Source of the DNA: Chitinophaga pollutisoli
Lineage (GTDB): Bacteria; Bacteroidota; Bacteroidia; Chitinophagales; Chitinophagaceae
Direction of reading: 5' to 3'
Assembly (NCBI RefSeq): GCF_038396755.1
Contig: NZ_CP149822.1
Span: 496,001 to 560,000, forward strand
Length of the DNA stretch: 64,000 nt
Below are positions 15,820 to 25,042 of the stretch, one piece after another. How positions within the stretch are numbered: position 1 is the first letter of the stretch; every line of letters begins with the position of its first letter. The translations under genes were made by a program, and so were the position numbers. The notes under the pieces were generated by a model, which saw only the letters and a list, made by a program, of their open reading frames with translations, ran no database searches and was not told where the DNA came from.

Positions 15820-16263
15820 TTATTTAGGCCCCTGGTGGACAGGACAAATAGTGCCGGTTAACTGTTTTACCACCCCATTCCATATGGTATCGCTAACTGA
15901 ATTCCTCCGGATGACAGCAATTAATAGCTCTTTATGATCGTTTAGCCGGAGTAGACAGTCTTCCCGTTTCACGATAATGTCTCTTATCGCCACACGGACA
16001 TCCGGTTTTTTTGCGATAAATGAGTTCCTGTTGACGAAAGTGAAAAGGATTGTTTCCTTAACCATCTCCAACTTCAACAATTCATAATAATTCCTTTTGA
16101 ACATCCAGATTAACCCGCCACGTAAAACAACCGGACCAATTAGGTTGTCTAAGCCATAAGGTAGGGGGCGTAGAAAAGGGAGAAAGACCGTGATGAGAAA
16201 TCCCGGCAGCAAAATGGCCCAGGATTGACTTTCCATTAGGACAAGCTTCAGTTTTACTTGCAT
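15820..16263 (-). CDS. Hypothetical membrane protein, AT-rich orphan
   Basis: 147 residues, no recognised family. A hydrophobic stretch (about 15-35, SWAILLPGFLITVFLPFL) is followed by a less hydrophobic one, then a charged C-terminal half with KREDCLLRLNDHKELLIAVI. The start may instead be the Met at 16236. Base composition is visibly more AT-rich than the neighbours, which suggests acquisition from elsewhere. Just upstream, another frame encodes a second hydrophobic helix (YVIAGIILTLSLYQKM), so the 5' end may be frameshifted or the gene decayed. Confidence 0.4.
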   Translation of the reverse strand: MQVKLKLVLMESQSWAILLPGFLITVFLPFLRPLPYGLDNLIGPVVLRGGLIWMFKRNYYELLKLEMVKETILFTFVNRNSFIAKKPDVRVAIRDIIVKREDCLLRLNDHKELLIAVIRRNSVSDTIWNGVVKQLTGTICPVHQGPK

Positions 16264-16366
16264 TGCTCCTGCTCATTTTCTGGTATAGTGATAACGTCAA
16301 TATAATACCAGCAATGACATAACCATTGCTGGCCGAGGTAAGATTAGAATGGCGGGAAACTGGCCG

Positions 16367-17098
16367 TCAGGTAGGAATATTAATCAAATCCATCAAACTC
16401 TTCACGCCAACCATTTTCGCGCTGGTATACCCTTCCGCGTAAGGCACGCCGATCATCTTACCGAGCATTTTCGCGCGATACATCACGCTGTCGAAGAATT
16501 CAGGGGAAGAGATGTAGGTCTGCGGCTCGTTGTCCTTTTCGGCCAGAAACTGGGTTTTGAAGCATTTGATAGCTTCGATCTTCTGTTCGATCACATCCGT
16601 GACATCCACTACGAAATCGGGCTGGATGAAACGGTCCTGGAGGAAGTGATACACCTGCGCGGGACGCCAGGCGTGTTGCGGTTGGCCGTCGTCGCCGAAG
16701 GTTTCGATCTTGCGGAGGCCGGACATCCAGGCGGCGTCTTTGATCAGCTGCGCGGCGCGGCCGTGGTCGGGATGGCGGTCGTCGATCGCGTTGGCCAGTA
16801 CGATGGTAGGGCGGAATTTGCGGATGGCGCGGATCACGGCCAGCTGGTCGTCTTTCGTGTTTTGGAAAAAACCGTCGGCCAGGGAGAGGTTTTCCCGCAC
16901 GTCGAGGCCCATGACCTTACAGGCGTTCTGTGCTTCGATAATGCGCCCTTCGGGCGTGCCCCGTGTGCCCAGCTCGCCGCGGGTAAGGTCTACGATGCCG
17001 GTCTTCAGGCCCTGACGGGCATGCACCATCAGGGTACCAGCGCAGGAAAGTTCCACATCATCGGGGTGCGCGGCGATTGCCAATATATCCAGTTTCAT
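16367..17098 (-). CDS. bshB1: Bacillithiol biosynthesis deacetylase BshB1
   Basis: 243-residue LmbE/PIG-L-type zinc deacetylase that removes the acetyl group from GlcNAc-malate in bacillithiol synthesis. Zinc motif AAHPDDVELSCAG at the N-terminus, LTRGELGTRG, and DRHPDHGRA supplying the distal metal-binding His. Length and motifs match BshB1 rather than general PIG-L proteins. ATG at 17098 (MKLDILAIAAHPDD). A YfiT-family bacillithiol transferase at 42393 supports use of this thiol. Confidence 0.92.
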   Translation of the reverse strand: MKLDILAIAAHPDDVELSCAGTLMVHARQGLKTGIVDLTRGELGTRGTPEGRIIEAQNACKVMGLDVRENLSLADGFFQNTKDDQLAVIRAIRKFRPTIVLANAIDDRHPDHGRAAQLIKDAAWMSGLRKIETFGDDGQPQHAWRPAQVYHFLQDRFIQPDFVVDVTDVIEQKIEAIKCFKTQFLAEKDNEPQTYISSPEFFDSVMYRAKMLGKMIGVPYAEGYTSAKMVGVKSLMDLINIPT

Positions 17099-17163
17099 GA
17101 TTCTCAGATTTTTGCCCGGCAAAGTTCGGGTATAAGAAGGGATGTACCAAATCCCAGGCGGGA

Positions 17164-17763
17164 TCAGTTGAAGCGGCTGTACAACTGAATCTCCTGCACG
17201 ATCAGCTCGATATCGCGGTCGTCCTGCGTATTGAACTCACTTTTGAGGTTGCCCCCAAAGAAGAATGCCACGGTCTGGTACATGCGGGCATTGAATCCCC
17301 CTTTCAGCTCCCGGATGATCTCGTAACAGTTTTCACCCGTTTCGCGGTGGATGAGTTTCATGAGCACTTTGCCCTGGTACACCGACAGGTTTTCGAGCTT
17401 ATCCCCGAACTGGGCTTTCAGCTCCTTTTCCTTGCTGGCCAGGTACTCTTTGCGTTGCTTTTTAGACTTGCACAGCGCCAGGTCGCGGCTCACGTCTTTC
17501 AGCACCCTGCTGGCGGAAACGGCGTAGGGATAGGTCACATATACGGCGTTGCGCAACCGGGTCCACCGTTCGCGCTCCTTGCGGAGGCGCTTCGGCAACT
17601 TGTCATATACATCAAAAATGGAAAGGGTAATCGAGGGGACGGTATCCGTTCCAACAACAATGGCGCGAACAGCGATGGAATCTCCCGCGGTCCGTTGCTG
17701 GGAAAGGGACCGGCCTGTAAGGCACAGGATGAAAAGCATGCAGATTACCGCTGAACGAAGCAC
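17164..17763 (-). CDS. DUF4294 protein
   Basis: 199 residues with a signal peptide (MLRSAVICMLFILCLTGRSLSQQ). The mature part matches DUF4294: GTDTVPSITLSIFDVYDKLP, then RLRNAVYVTYPYA and LIHRETGENCYEIIRELKGGF. Predicted periplasmic, helical, Lys/Arg-rich. The family is Bacteroidota-specific with no known function. Located 65 bases upstream of bshB1 on the same strand. Confidence 0.85.
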   Translation of the reverse strand: MLRSAVICMLFILCLTGRSLSQQRTAGDSIAVRAIVVGTDTVPSITLSIFDVYDKLPKRLRKERERWTRLRNAVYVTYPYAVSASRVLKDVSRDLALCKSKKQRKEYLASKEKELKAQFGDKLENLSVYQGKVLMKLIHRETGENCYEIIRELKGGFNARMYQTVAFFFGGNLKSEFNTQDDRDIELIVQEIQLYSRFN

Positions 17764-17811
17764 TGGAACGTATTATTTTATAGATATCTTCTTCCCAAAT
17801 TACGCATTTTT

Positions 17812-18800
17812 TCAATTTCCGTATACATCGTTCCACCAGCGGTTGATGGCGGACTCCACGGCGGGGACGTCGCGGGAGGTAATACTGGAGCCAATCACAT
17901 GGCTGCCGGCTTCCGGAATGGGCACAGCGCGCTTCTTCCCGGGGGCGTAGCCAGTTTTTCATGCATTTCGAGGATGGCGGACACCTTAACCGTGGAATCC
18001 TGGTGCACGGGGTCTTTGTAGTAATACAGGTTGAGGACGGGCTGATGTATCTTTTCGAACAATTCGGGCCGCATGGCGTAATCCACCAGGTTTTCCAGCT
18101 CCACCACCGCCTCCAGGCGGTATTTTGTATACCAGTACTTCGCCTTTTCCGGGTTTTGCGGTTTGGATTCGTTGTATTTGCCGCCCCTCACCGCCCGGGC
18201 TACCATCAGGCCCCAGGGCTCATCCAGCATTTTAACCCCGGGCGCGTTGATGGCGATATTGGGCGATAAATTGATGACCGCTTCCACTTCCGCGGGGTAT
18301 TCTGCCGCGAGCATCAGCGCCAGCGTGCCGCCGGTGCTCGTTCCCATTACGATCACCTTCTCCCCTAGCTGCCTGCCGATGGCGAGTGCCTCCCGGGCGT
18401 CTTTCCATAACCCTTGCGCCGTCATATCCAGCAGCGGCTCAGGGGTATTTAGGCCGTGGCCGTCTAGCCGCGCGAGGAACAGGTTGAACCCGTGTTTTTG
18501 CGCAAAATCCGTATGGACGGGGAACCCCTCCCGCTCACTGGCCGAAAATCCATGCAGGTACACCACACTGAAAGGCGTCTTGCGCATGGAATCCCCCGCC
18601 CAAAGGATCCGCGCCCTGTTGCCGGGGCGCGTCGGGAAACCCGCTTCCTTAGCGTCCACGAAAGCTTCCACCTGCGCCAACCCCTGTGGCACTGCCGGCA
18701 GTGGAGCATGCAGGTCGGGCGGAGCGGGCTTCGGGCCAAGGAGATAAATCACGGCCAGCAAAGCCGTGACAATGAGGAGCATGCGGAATATCCTGCGCAT
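17812..18800 (-). pseudogene. Alpha/beta hydrolase, frameshifted near the C-terminus
   Basis: Serine hydrolase with an N-terminal membrane anchor (about 7-22), FSVVYLHGFSASE (oxyanion region), nucleophile elbow GTSTGG and helical cap. The uninterrupted frame (17895-18800, 301 residues) ends in an unrelated tail PGRSALCPFRKPAAM. In the neighbouring frame the expected end follows: GKKRAVPIPEAGSHVIGSS and on to RWWNDVYGN, stop at 17814-17812. One added base in the G5 run at 17941-17945 would join them into 329 residues and restore the catalytic His in GSHVIG. Either a base-calling error or a real inactivating mutation. Confidence 0.85.
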
Positions 18801-18933
18801 AGGCGGTAAGGGTTTATGGTGCTAAGATAAAAAATTGCCCGGTTCGGAAACAACCACAGGAACTTCCTGATACAGAGAAACCGCCCGGATCACCCCGGAA
18901 CGGTTCCTCATCCTTTAAGAATGGCTGATTAAT

Positions 18934-20901
18934 TTATATTTTGACAATCCTCGCCACCCAGCCACCGCCCGGTTGCAATATTACGGGCACCTGGCTGCTG
19001 CTGTCGATCTCCAGCACGGATGTCCTGAAATCCTCTGCATTTCTGTCAGCGTTTATCCCATCCTGCCAGACCTGCATTTTATATTTCCCCGCCGGCAGGA
19101 AGGATGCATCCAGCGTCAGCTCCCGGCCTTTCGAATTGGTCATGGCGCCGGCGTACCAGCTGCCGTCCGACGCTTTCCGGACCATGAGGATATGACTGCC
19201 GATGGCTGCCTGCTGCACGATCGTTGTATCCCAAACTGCCGGTACCGCTGCGAGGAATTCCATGCAGGCGGGCTCGCGGTAATAGTGCGTTGGGTTATCG
19301 GCGAGCATTTGCAGGGGGCTTTCATAAATAACATACATGGCAAGTTGGTGGCAGCGCGTACCGATGCTCATTGGTTTGTTCCAATGCGGGGCCCAATGCT
19401 CCTTTTGCGCATTGCGCATGGCGCCTGGCGTGTAATCCGCAGGGCCTGCCGCCATGCGAATAAAAGGGAAGGTAACGTTGTGGTCCGGATCGATGGATTT
19501 ACTTCTGTCTCCTTTGCTTTGCTCCAGGCCGTAAACCCCTTCGAAGGTAATCACGTTGGGATAAGTGCGCTGCAGGCCGGCAGGCTTGTGCGCGCCGTGG
19601 AAATCCACCAGCATCCGGTGCGCCGCCGCCGCTTTGGCTACCTCTTCATAATAATTCACCATCACCTGGTCGTCGCGCTGCATGAAATCTACCTTGATGG
19701 CCTTTACGCCCCATTTCGAAAATTGCGCCATGGCGGCCTGCAACTGTTCCGGCCGGGCAATCGCTTCCCAGTTTACCCAAAGCACAAGCCCCACATTTTT
19801 CTCCGCCGCATAACGCGCCAGTTCGTCCATATCCACCTCCGGATTAATGCGTTCCAGCTGACGTGTATTGCTCCAGCCTTCATCCAGGACGGCATATTCC
19901 AGCCCGTATTTCGCGGCAAAATCGATATAGTATTTGTACGTCGCGGTGTTAATGCCGGCGCGGAAATCCACGCCCGAAATATTGTTATCATTCCACCAGT
20001 CCCAAATCGCCTTTCCGGGCTTTACCCAGCTGAAATCCCCGGCAGACGGGGCCGCCAGCTGGTATACAAGTTCATTGACCAGCAACGATTTTTCATCTTC
20101 CGCGATCATGAGGATGCGCCAGGGCAAATTCGCCGGGCCGTTCTTCCTGGCAATATACCCGGCTCTTTCCCTTACCACCTCAAACCTGTCGCCAAGCAAT
20201 TCGGTTTTAACGGGATAACGGGGAAAGACGCCCCTGATCCTACCCGTTGCACTGTCGCCTTTCAACCACATGCCGGCATAATCCTGCAACCCGGATTCGG
20301 TGACCAACACATGCATGCCGCTGACGGTAAACAGTGCGGGCAGGCTGGCCAGGGAATTTTGCCGGGCAATGCTGTCAACTTTCATTTTCAAGTACAGCCT
20401 TTCGTTGTGGGAAAAGAAATCGTCTTCCCGAGGGTACCAGGCCCGGTCTTCCGGCCCGAAAGCGAAATCCGCCATTTCTTCCAGCACATCATACGCCCCT
20501 TTTCCTTCGCTGACCCAGCGCCAGGCCACACCGTTATCATAGGCGCGCCATTGCAAAGCGAGCTTATTCCGGAAGCGGATCTCCAACTGCGCGTAGTGGT
20601 CGCGGATCATGGCATTCTTCTGCCGCACAACCGGGTACAACAACACGTTAGCGGACGATTCACGCGTGCCGGCGACCTTCAAGGTGCCGCCTGAAACGGA
20701 CGTCTTCAGACCGATGGCGGCAGGATGCAATATTGTATGACCGTTATGCTTTACGGAATATCGTATACTGTCTTTCACCGAAACATGCACCACCGTTTTA
20801 CGGTCGGGAGAAAACAGTTGGTAATCCTGCGCGCCCGCCGTGAAGGCGGCCAACATCAACAGGCCGGTCAGCCAGCCTCTTTTATCGTTCATATACTTCA
20901 T
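18934..20901 (-). CDS. Glycoside hydrolase family 97
   Basis: 655-residue exported GH97 enzyme (alpha-glucosidase or alpha-galactosidase family that includes SusB). Signal peptide ends TAGAQ. GH97_N beta-sandwich about 20-270, TIM barrel about 280-560 (GKAIWDWWNDNN, YAVLDEGWS, IKVDFMQRDDQ, VDFHGAHKPAG, ITFEGVYGLEQ) and C-terminal beta domain. The Asp in KVDFM corresponds to the nucleophile position I recall for retaining GH97 alpha-galactosidases, so a retaining mechanism is inferred. ATG at 20901 has AGGAAG at proper distance; an earlier TTG at 20925 lacks one. Last gene of the susC-susD locus. Confidence 0.92.
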   Translation of the reverse strand: MKYMNDKRGWLTGLLMLAAFTAGAQDYQLFSPDRKTVVHVSVKDSIRYSVKHNGHTILHPAAIGLKTSVSGGTLKVAGTRESSANVLLYPVVRQKNAMIRDHYAQLEIRFRNKLALQWRAYDNGVAWRWVSEGKGAYDVLEEMADFAFGPEDRAWYPREDDFFSHNERLYLKMKVDSIARQNSLASLPALFTVSGMHVLVTESGLQDYAGMWLKGDSATGRIRGVFPRYPVKTELLGDRFEVVRERAGYIARKNGPANLPWRILMIAEDEKSLLVNELVYQLAAPSAGDFSWVKPGKAIWDWWNDNNISGVDFRAGINTATYKYYIDFAAKYGLEYAVLDEGWSNTRQLERINPEVDMDELARYAAEKNVGLVLWVNWEAIARPEQLQAAMAQFSKWGVKAIKVDFMQRDDQVMVNYYEEVAKAAAAHRMLVDFHGAHKPAGLQRTYPNVITFEGVYGLEQSKGDRSKSIDPDHNVTFPFIRMAAGPADYTPGAMRNAQKEHWAPHWNKPMSIGTRCHQLAMYVIYESPLQMLADNPTHYYREPACMEFLAAVPAVWDTTIVQQAAIGSHILMVRKASDGSWYAGAMTNSKGRELTLDASFLPAGKYKMQVWQDGINADRNAEDFRTSVLEIDSSSQVPVILQPGGGWVARIVKI

Positions 20902-20928
20902 AATTTTTTCTTTCTTCCTGCTCAAACA

Positions 20929-22128
20929 CTATTCCGCAACCAGCTGCCATTTCTGGTTTTGTTTGCCTGCCCAGGCCTGCTGCACCAGGGCTGCCCCGCC
21001 TTGGCTGCCGCTGATCTCCCAGCAGAGGCCGGTTTGCTTGTTGACGAGCTGCCAGGTATTATCTGCGTTCTTTACCGGTTTCCACAACTGGATGTCGAGG
21101 TTTTTGCGGGAAAACTGCGTGATGCCGCCACCTGCATGTGCCGGGGCTTCCGCCACTTTGCCGCTGTGCCCCGTGTGGATGCGGTACCAGCCCTCCCCGA
21201 CATGGATAAATTGCCAGAACTGGTTGGCGTTACGCTCGAAATTCCATTGGATGAGCTTTACATCGTCGTCCACCTTCGCGCTGGGAACATCCACCGCCAG
21301 CTGGCTGAACGCGCTGATGATGCTGTACACGCCGTCGGCAATGGGCCCGCCCGGAACCGGCGTGTATGGGGGCAAAGTGATGGCGGGGCCGTCCAGCGCG
21401 GGATTGGCGGCGTACAGATCCCACAGTTCATCAACGCTCCTGCCGGTACGCGTCCACCAGAATTTGGGTGTGTAAGTTCCTGCGCGGCAGGCTTTATCCG
21501 CATCCAGCACGATACCTTTTTCAACCCTGTCGTCGAGCCACACCAGGAAGCGCGATGCTGGGGTGTAGCCGCTGGCAAGGCTATGGCTTTGGCTATACGG
21601 GCCGATGTTCCAGGTCGTCTCTACATTCGGCAGCCCTGTTTTGTGCCGTAAAAAATCGGGAATGCCTTCCTGGAGGAATAGCGCGCTTTTCTTGTAATCC
21701 TGCACGATATGGGTGCCTTCGTGCGTGATCACGTCGATATGTTCCGGTTTTTCCATGAACCAGGCGGCGTTGATGAAGATTTCTCCGTTGATAGCATGCG
21801 CAATGCCGTCCATCTCCGGATCCAGCGTTACTACCAGCTGCTTCTGTGCGTTGGGGTTCAGGAATTCGACCATGATGGGATACACTTTGAAGAAATGATC
21901 GACCATCGCCGTTTTGCGCGCGTCCGTGAGGTGCAGGCTTTTATTGATGAGTTTGAAGCTGAAGGGCGATCCCTGGCGGGTGAAGATTTCCGTGGACGGC
22001 TCCCAGGGCTTGGCCGGACCGGGCGTTTCCGTCCGTTCACCAGGTTGCGCCGCGGCGCCACTTTTGGAACAGGCGCCCGTAGCCGCCATCAACCCGAAGA
22101 TAACCAGCAGGCAATAGGTTCTTATCAT
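20929..22128 (-). CDS. Basic secretory protein-family peptidase with ricin-type lectin domain
   Basis: 399-residue lipoprotein (lipobox TGAC). Residues about 50-260 are a basic secretory protein (BSP) domain with zinc motif THEGTH (HExxH), INAAWF and LQEGIPDFLRHK. Residues about 265-398 form a RICIN beta-trefoil (WNFERNANQFWQFIHVGEG..., three QxW-like units). BSP domains are putative zinc peptidases first known from plant defence proteins. The gene is 27 bases from GH97 and follows the SusCD genes, suggesting a glycoprotein-directed activity; that is inference. Confidence 0.88.
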   Translation of the reverse strand: MIRTYCLLVIFGLMAATGACSKSGAAAQPGERTETPGPAKPWEPSTEIFTRQGSPFSFKLINKSLHLTDARKTAMVDHFFKVYPIMVEFLNPNAQKQLVVTLDPEMDGIAHAINGEIFINAAWFMEKPEHIDVITHEGTHIVQDYKKSALFLQEGIPDFLRHKTGLPNVETTWNIGPYSQSHSLASGYTPASRFLVWLDDRVEKGIVLDADKACRAGTYTPKFWWTRTGRSVDELWDLYAANPALDGPAITLPPYTPVPGGPIADGVYSIISAFSQLAVDVPSAKVDDDVKLIQWNFERNANQFWQFIHVGEGWYRIHTGHSGKVAEAPAHAGGGITQFSRKNLDIQLWKPVKNADNTWQLVNKQTGLCWEISGSQGGAALVQQAWAGKQNQKWQLVAE

Positions 22129-22145
22129 GGTAATAGTTTTAAAAT

Positions 22146-22172
22146 GGGGCTGACCGTTTTTTGGTCAACCCC
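22146..22172 (-). terminator. Hairpin between the DUF1735/discoidin gene and the BSP gene
   Basis: GGGGCTGACC (22146-22155) pairs with GGTCAACCCC (22163-22172) with one mismatch, followed on the minus strand by ATTTTAAAA. It may reduce transcription from susCD into the peptidase/GH97 pair. Confidence 0.5.
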
Positions 22173-22185
22173 GGGTGTGTTTCGG

Positions 22186-23169
22186 TTAGAAACCGGTCAT
22201 TTCCGCGCAATGAGTAAATATCACCCCGCCCCAGATATGCTGGGTTTCGGCAATAACTATCCTGAAATACCGGCAGGATACAGGCTCAGGGAAAAACAGG
22301 AATTTCCGGTCGTCGGTATTGGGCAGTTCAAAAGGCGCTCCGTTGTTAACGGCTGTCCAGGTGGTGCCGTCGGCGCTTACTTCCACCTTCACTCCTTTGA
22401 AATTTCCACCGGCTCCTACCCTGCCCTGGCGGGGCACCAGGGATATGCCGCTCAATGTTCTCGATGTTTTCATGTCAACCGCCAGGATGTGCGGCGGCAC
22501 GGCGTAGCCGCCATTCCACTGGCTATGCCAGAAAGTTTGGTTCTTACCGTCGAACATCGCGATGGCTTTACCGTTGTCGGGCTCGGAAGAATTGCCTTCG
22601 GCCGGCTCTTCCGAAGTTAAGCTCAGCATTTGCCAACCGGTGGGATTGAAAAGGACCGGTTTAGGTTTAATGATCAGGTAGGCGGTCCGCAGCGGTTCGT
22701 TCACCTTCACGCCGCCGTTTACGGCTGCGATGCTTACTGGCAGCAGGTATTCCTTATCCATCCGCAGTTTCCCGAATGCGCGGATCACCAGCGGGCTACC
22801 CGCCGAAGTGGTTTTCCCGGTGTGGATTACCAGTTTGTTGTCTTTACCTTCCAGCGTGTATGCGGATTCAGGCAGCGGGAGGTATTGGGTTTTGCGGGCG
22901 TTGTTGAAGCTATCGACCAGGTGAAGGGCCGCCGACAGGGTGATTTCCAGGTTGCCATCGGGCGTACCTACCCCACCGAAGCCGGCACTGAGCAGGATCG
23001 TATCCGGTGCTTCGGTGACTTCCAGCTGGTACGATTGAATTTTGGAAGCCTGCACCAGGTAAACGTTGGTGTATTCCGGGTCTCCCATGCCAGGGATATC
23101 CCATTCCTTTTTACACCCCACGGCGGGCAGGAGCGACGAAAGCAGGCATATATAGATCAGTCTTTTCAT
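22186..23169 (-). CDS. DUF1735 and F5/8 type C (discoidin) domain lipoprotein
   Basis: 327-residue lipoprotein (lipobox AVGC). Residues about 30-165 resemble the DUF1735/BT_3987 N-terminal domain of SusE/SusF-position surface glycan-binding proteins. Residues about 175-325 are a discoidin-like domain (AMFDGKNQTFWHSQW, FKGVKVEVSADGTTW, CRYFRIVIAE). It directly follows susD, the usual place of a surface glycan-binding protein, and probably recruits substrate at the cell surface. Confidence 0.85.
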   Translation of the reverse strand: MKRLIYICLLSSLLPAVGCKKEWDIPGMGDPEYTNVYLVQASKIQSYQLEVTEAPDTILLSAGFGGVGTPDGNLEITLSAALHLVDSFNNARKTQYLPLPESAYTLEGKDNKLVIHTGKTTSAGSPLVIRAFGKLRMDKEYLLPVSIAAVNGGVKVNEPLRTAYLIIKPKPVLFNPTGWQMLSLTSEEPAEGNSSEPDNGKAIAMFDGKNQTFWHSQWNGGYAVPPHILAVDMKTSRTLSGISLVPRQGRVGAGGNFKGVKVEVSADGTTWTAVNNGAPFELPNTDDRKFLFFPEPVSCRYFRIVIAETQHIWGGVIFTHCAEMTGF

Positions 23170-23193
23170 TTTGCTTCTTTTAACATGAAGGGA

Positions 23194-25020
23194 TTACCAC
23201 CCGGTGTTTTGCACCAGCGCTTTGTTGATATTGATTTCGTTTTGCGGGATGGGGAAGAGATAGTGCCTTTTGGCGAAAGTGCGTGTCTCGAAGGTTACGA
23301 CTTTCAGGAAGTCTGCACCATTTCCGACGATATTAAGCCCCTTGAATTCTCCGTTATCGGTCGTCTCTGCGATTTTCCAGCGGCGCGTATCGAAATAGCG
23401 CACGTTTTCGAATGCCAGCTCCACCCTGCGCTCCTGCCTGATGGCGGCTTTCAGGTCGGCAGGCACCGGTATCTGGCCCGGATTTGCGCCGTACTGCGGG
23501 ATACCAGCCCTTTCGCGGATCAGGTTGAGGTATTTGATGACATCCGCATGCCCGGGCTCAGACTCCTGCAGTGCTTCGGCGTAGTTGAGGTACACCTGTG
23601 CCAGGCGCAGCAGTACGCAGGATCGGTTGCTGGTTTGCCAGGGGCCGGTGATCATGTTCTTACGGACGATATAACCGGTGGGGCTAAAGTCGGAAGCGGA
23701 GGCGTTGCGCCCGGAGTTGCCAGAAGCCTGAGTGCCAGTGATAATCTGGCCGCCGTTGGTATTGAGCCAGCGGCTTCCGTCATAAGTAATATTCACGTAG
23801 AAGCGGGGCTCACGGTTCACCCATTGGTTATAAGTGCTTCTTGCGGCTACATCTCCCGGCGCGGTGAAGTTCGAGTAACCGGACAACTGGTACCCGCTGG
23901 CGGGGTCAGCAATCGGAAGGCCATTGTTCATGAAAAATGCATCTACCATTTGCTGGGTGGCGCCTAAAGCACCACCGCCGGTGGATTCGTTAATATTGCC
24001 GATGTGCAACGGCGTGCGCTCAAATTGCATCATACTGATATCCGCCGCTGGCCGCGCGAAAATCCATTCCTGGTTGGCGTTGGAACTGGCGCCCCATTCC
24101 GTTAGCACCACATTGCGGCACGACAGGTAAGGATCAGGCAAACCGTTGGTGGTTTCGCGGTAGAGGTTATAAGTTGCGGGAACGAATTCATTGATGAAAT
24201 TCCTGGCGGCCGTTGCTGCGAGGGCCCACTTGGCGGGATCGTAGGTTTGGCTGATCAGATTCACGCCGTTTTTGCTTTTCAGCGCCGCGTAGTCTGCATT
24301 GCCATTAAAAAGCGGGCTGGCGTTGAGCATCAGCGCTTCAATTTTAAATGCCAATGCAATGCCGCGGGTAATACGTCCGTAATTGCCTTCGGTAGAGGGT
24401 TTCGACGGCAGGTCGTTGGCCGCCGCATCCAGTTCATCGGAAATATATTTCACGCATTCATCCATCGTATTACGCGGCAGCTGGAGCTGGTCGTTAGGCG
24501 CGTCCAGCGGAATGGGCGAATCGCCGAGCAGTACCACCGGCCCGTAGGTACGGATCAGGTAGAAGTAATACATCGCCCGGAGCGCCCTTGCTTCGGCACG
24601 GTATTGCGCAATCAGCTGCGGGCCCAGCTCCTGGCACTTCTCCACGTTGGCCATAAAGAAGCTGGCATTGCGGATGGCCTGGTAATAGTTTCGCCAATAT
24701 GTGCGCACGAACCCGTCCGTTGCGCCCCAGGCCCCCAGGTTGAGATTGTTGCTGGTAACGAAGGAGTAATTGTAATCGGCCTCGTCAGACGCGCCGGTCC
24801 AGGGACCGGAGTTCCGCGTAGTCACGAAGCGCTGCGCCGCTTCGTCGGGTATGGCGCTGTAAACGTTGTTCAGGAAATTTTCCGTAGTATTCCGGAACTT
24901 GAAGATGTCTTCCACCGTAAGCCGGTCGTCGGGCACCTGGTCCAGGAAGCCTTTCTGACAACCGCCTAACATCGCGCTGCAACTGAATGCGGTGGCAAAT
25001 ATCAATATATATCGTTTCAT
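23194..25020 (-). CDS. RagB/SusD family outer membrane lipoprotein
   Basis: 608-residue SusD homolog. Lipobox GGC at about residue 21, then FLDQVPDDRLTVEDIFK, the typical SusD opening; helical TPR-like core with LRAMYYFYLIRTYGPV; C-terminal SusD domain ending FPIPQNEININKALVQNTGW. It forms the hinged lid over the SusC transporter encoded upstream (22-base gap) and binds the imported ligand. Ligand cannot be read from sequence. Confidence 0.95.
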   Translation of the reverse strand: MKRYILIFATAFSCSAMLGGCQKGFLDQVPDDRLTVEDIFKFRNTTENFLNNVYSAIPDEAAQRFVTTRNSGPWTGASDEADYNYSFVTSNNLNLGAWGATDGFVRTYWRNYYQAIRNASFFMANVEKCQELGPQLIAQYRAEARALRAMYYFYLIRTYGPVVLLGDSPIPLDAPNDQLQLPRNTMDECVKYISDELDAAANDLPSKPSTEGNYGRITRGIALAFKIEALMLNASPLFNGNADYAALKSKNGVNLISQTYDPAKWALAATAARNFINEFVPATYNLYRETTNGLPDPYLSCRNVVLTEWGASSNANQEWIFARPAADISMMQFERTPLHIGNINESTGGGALGATQQMVDAFFMNNGLPIADPASGYQLSGYSNFTAPGDVAARSTYNQWVNREPRFYVNITYDGSRWLNTNGGQIITGTQASGNSGRNASASDFSPTGYIVRKNMITGPWQTSNRSCVLLRLAQVYLNYAEALQESEPGHADVIKYLNLIRERAGIPQYGANPGQIPVPADLKAAIRQERRVELAFENVRYFDTRRWKIAETTDNGEFKGLNIVGNGADFLKVVTFETRTFAKRHYLFPIPQNEININKALVQNTGW

Positions 25021-25042
25021 GATGCTTGTTTGGATGTGAATG

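Noticed and set aside
18973..20694. 573-residue plus-strand frame opposite GH97
   Set aside because: Long only because of high GC; the GH97 frame carries every expected motif.
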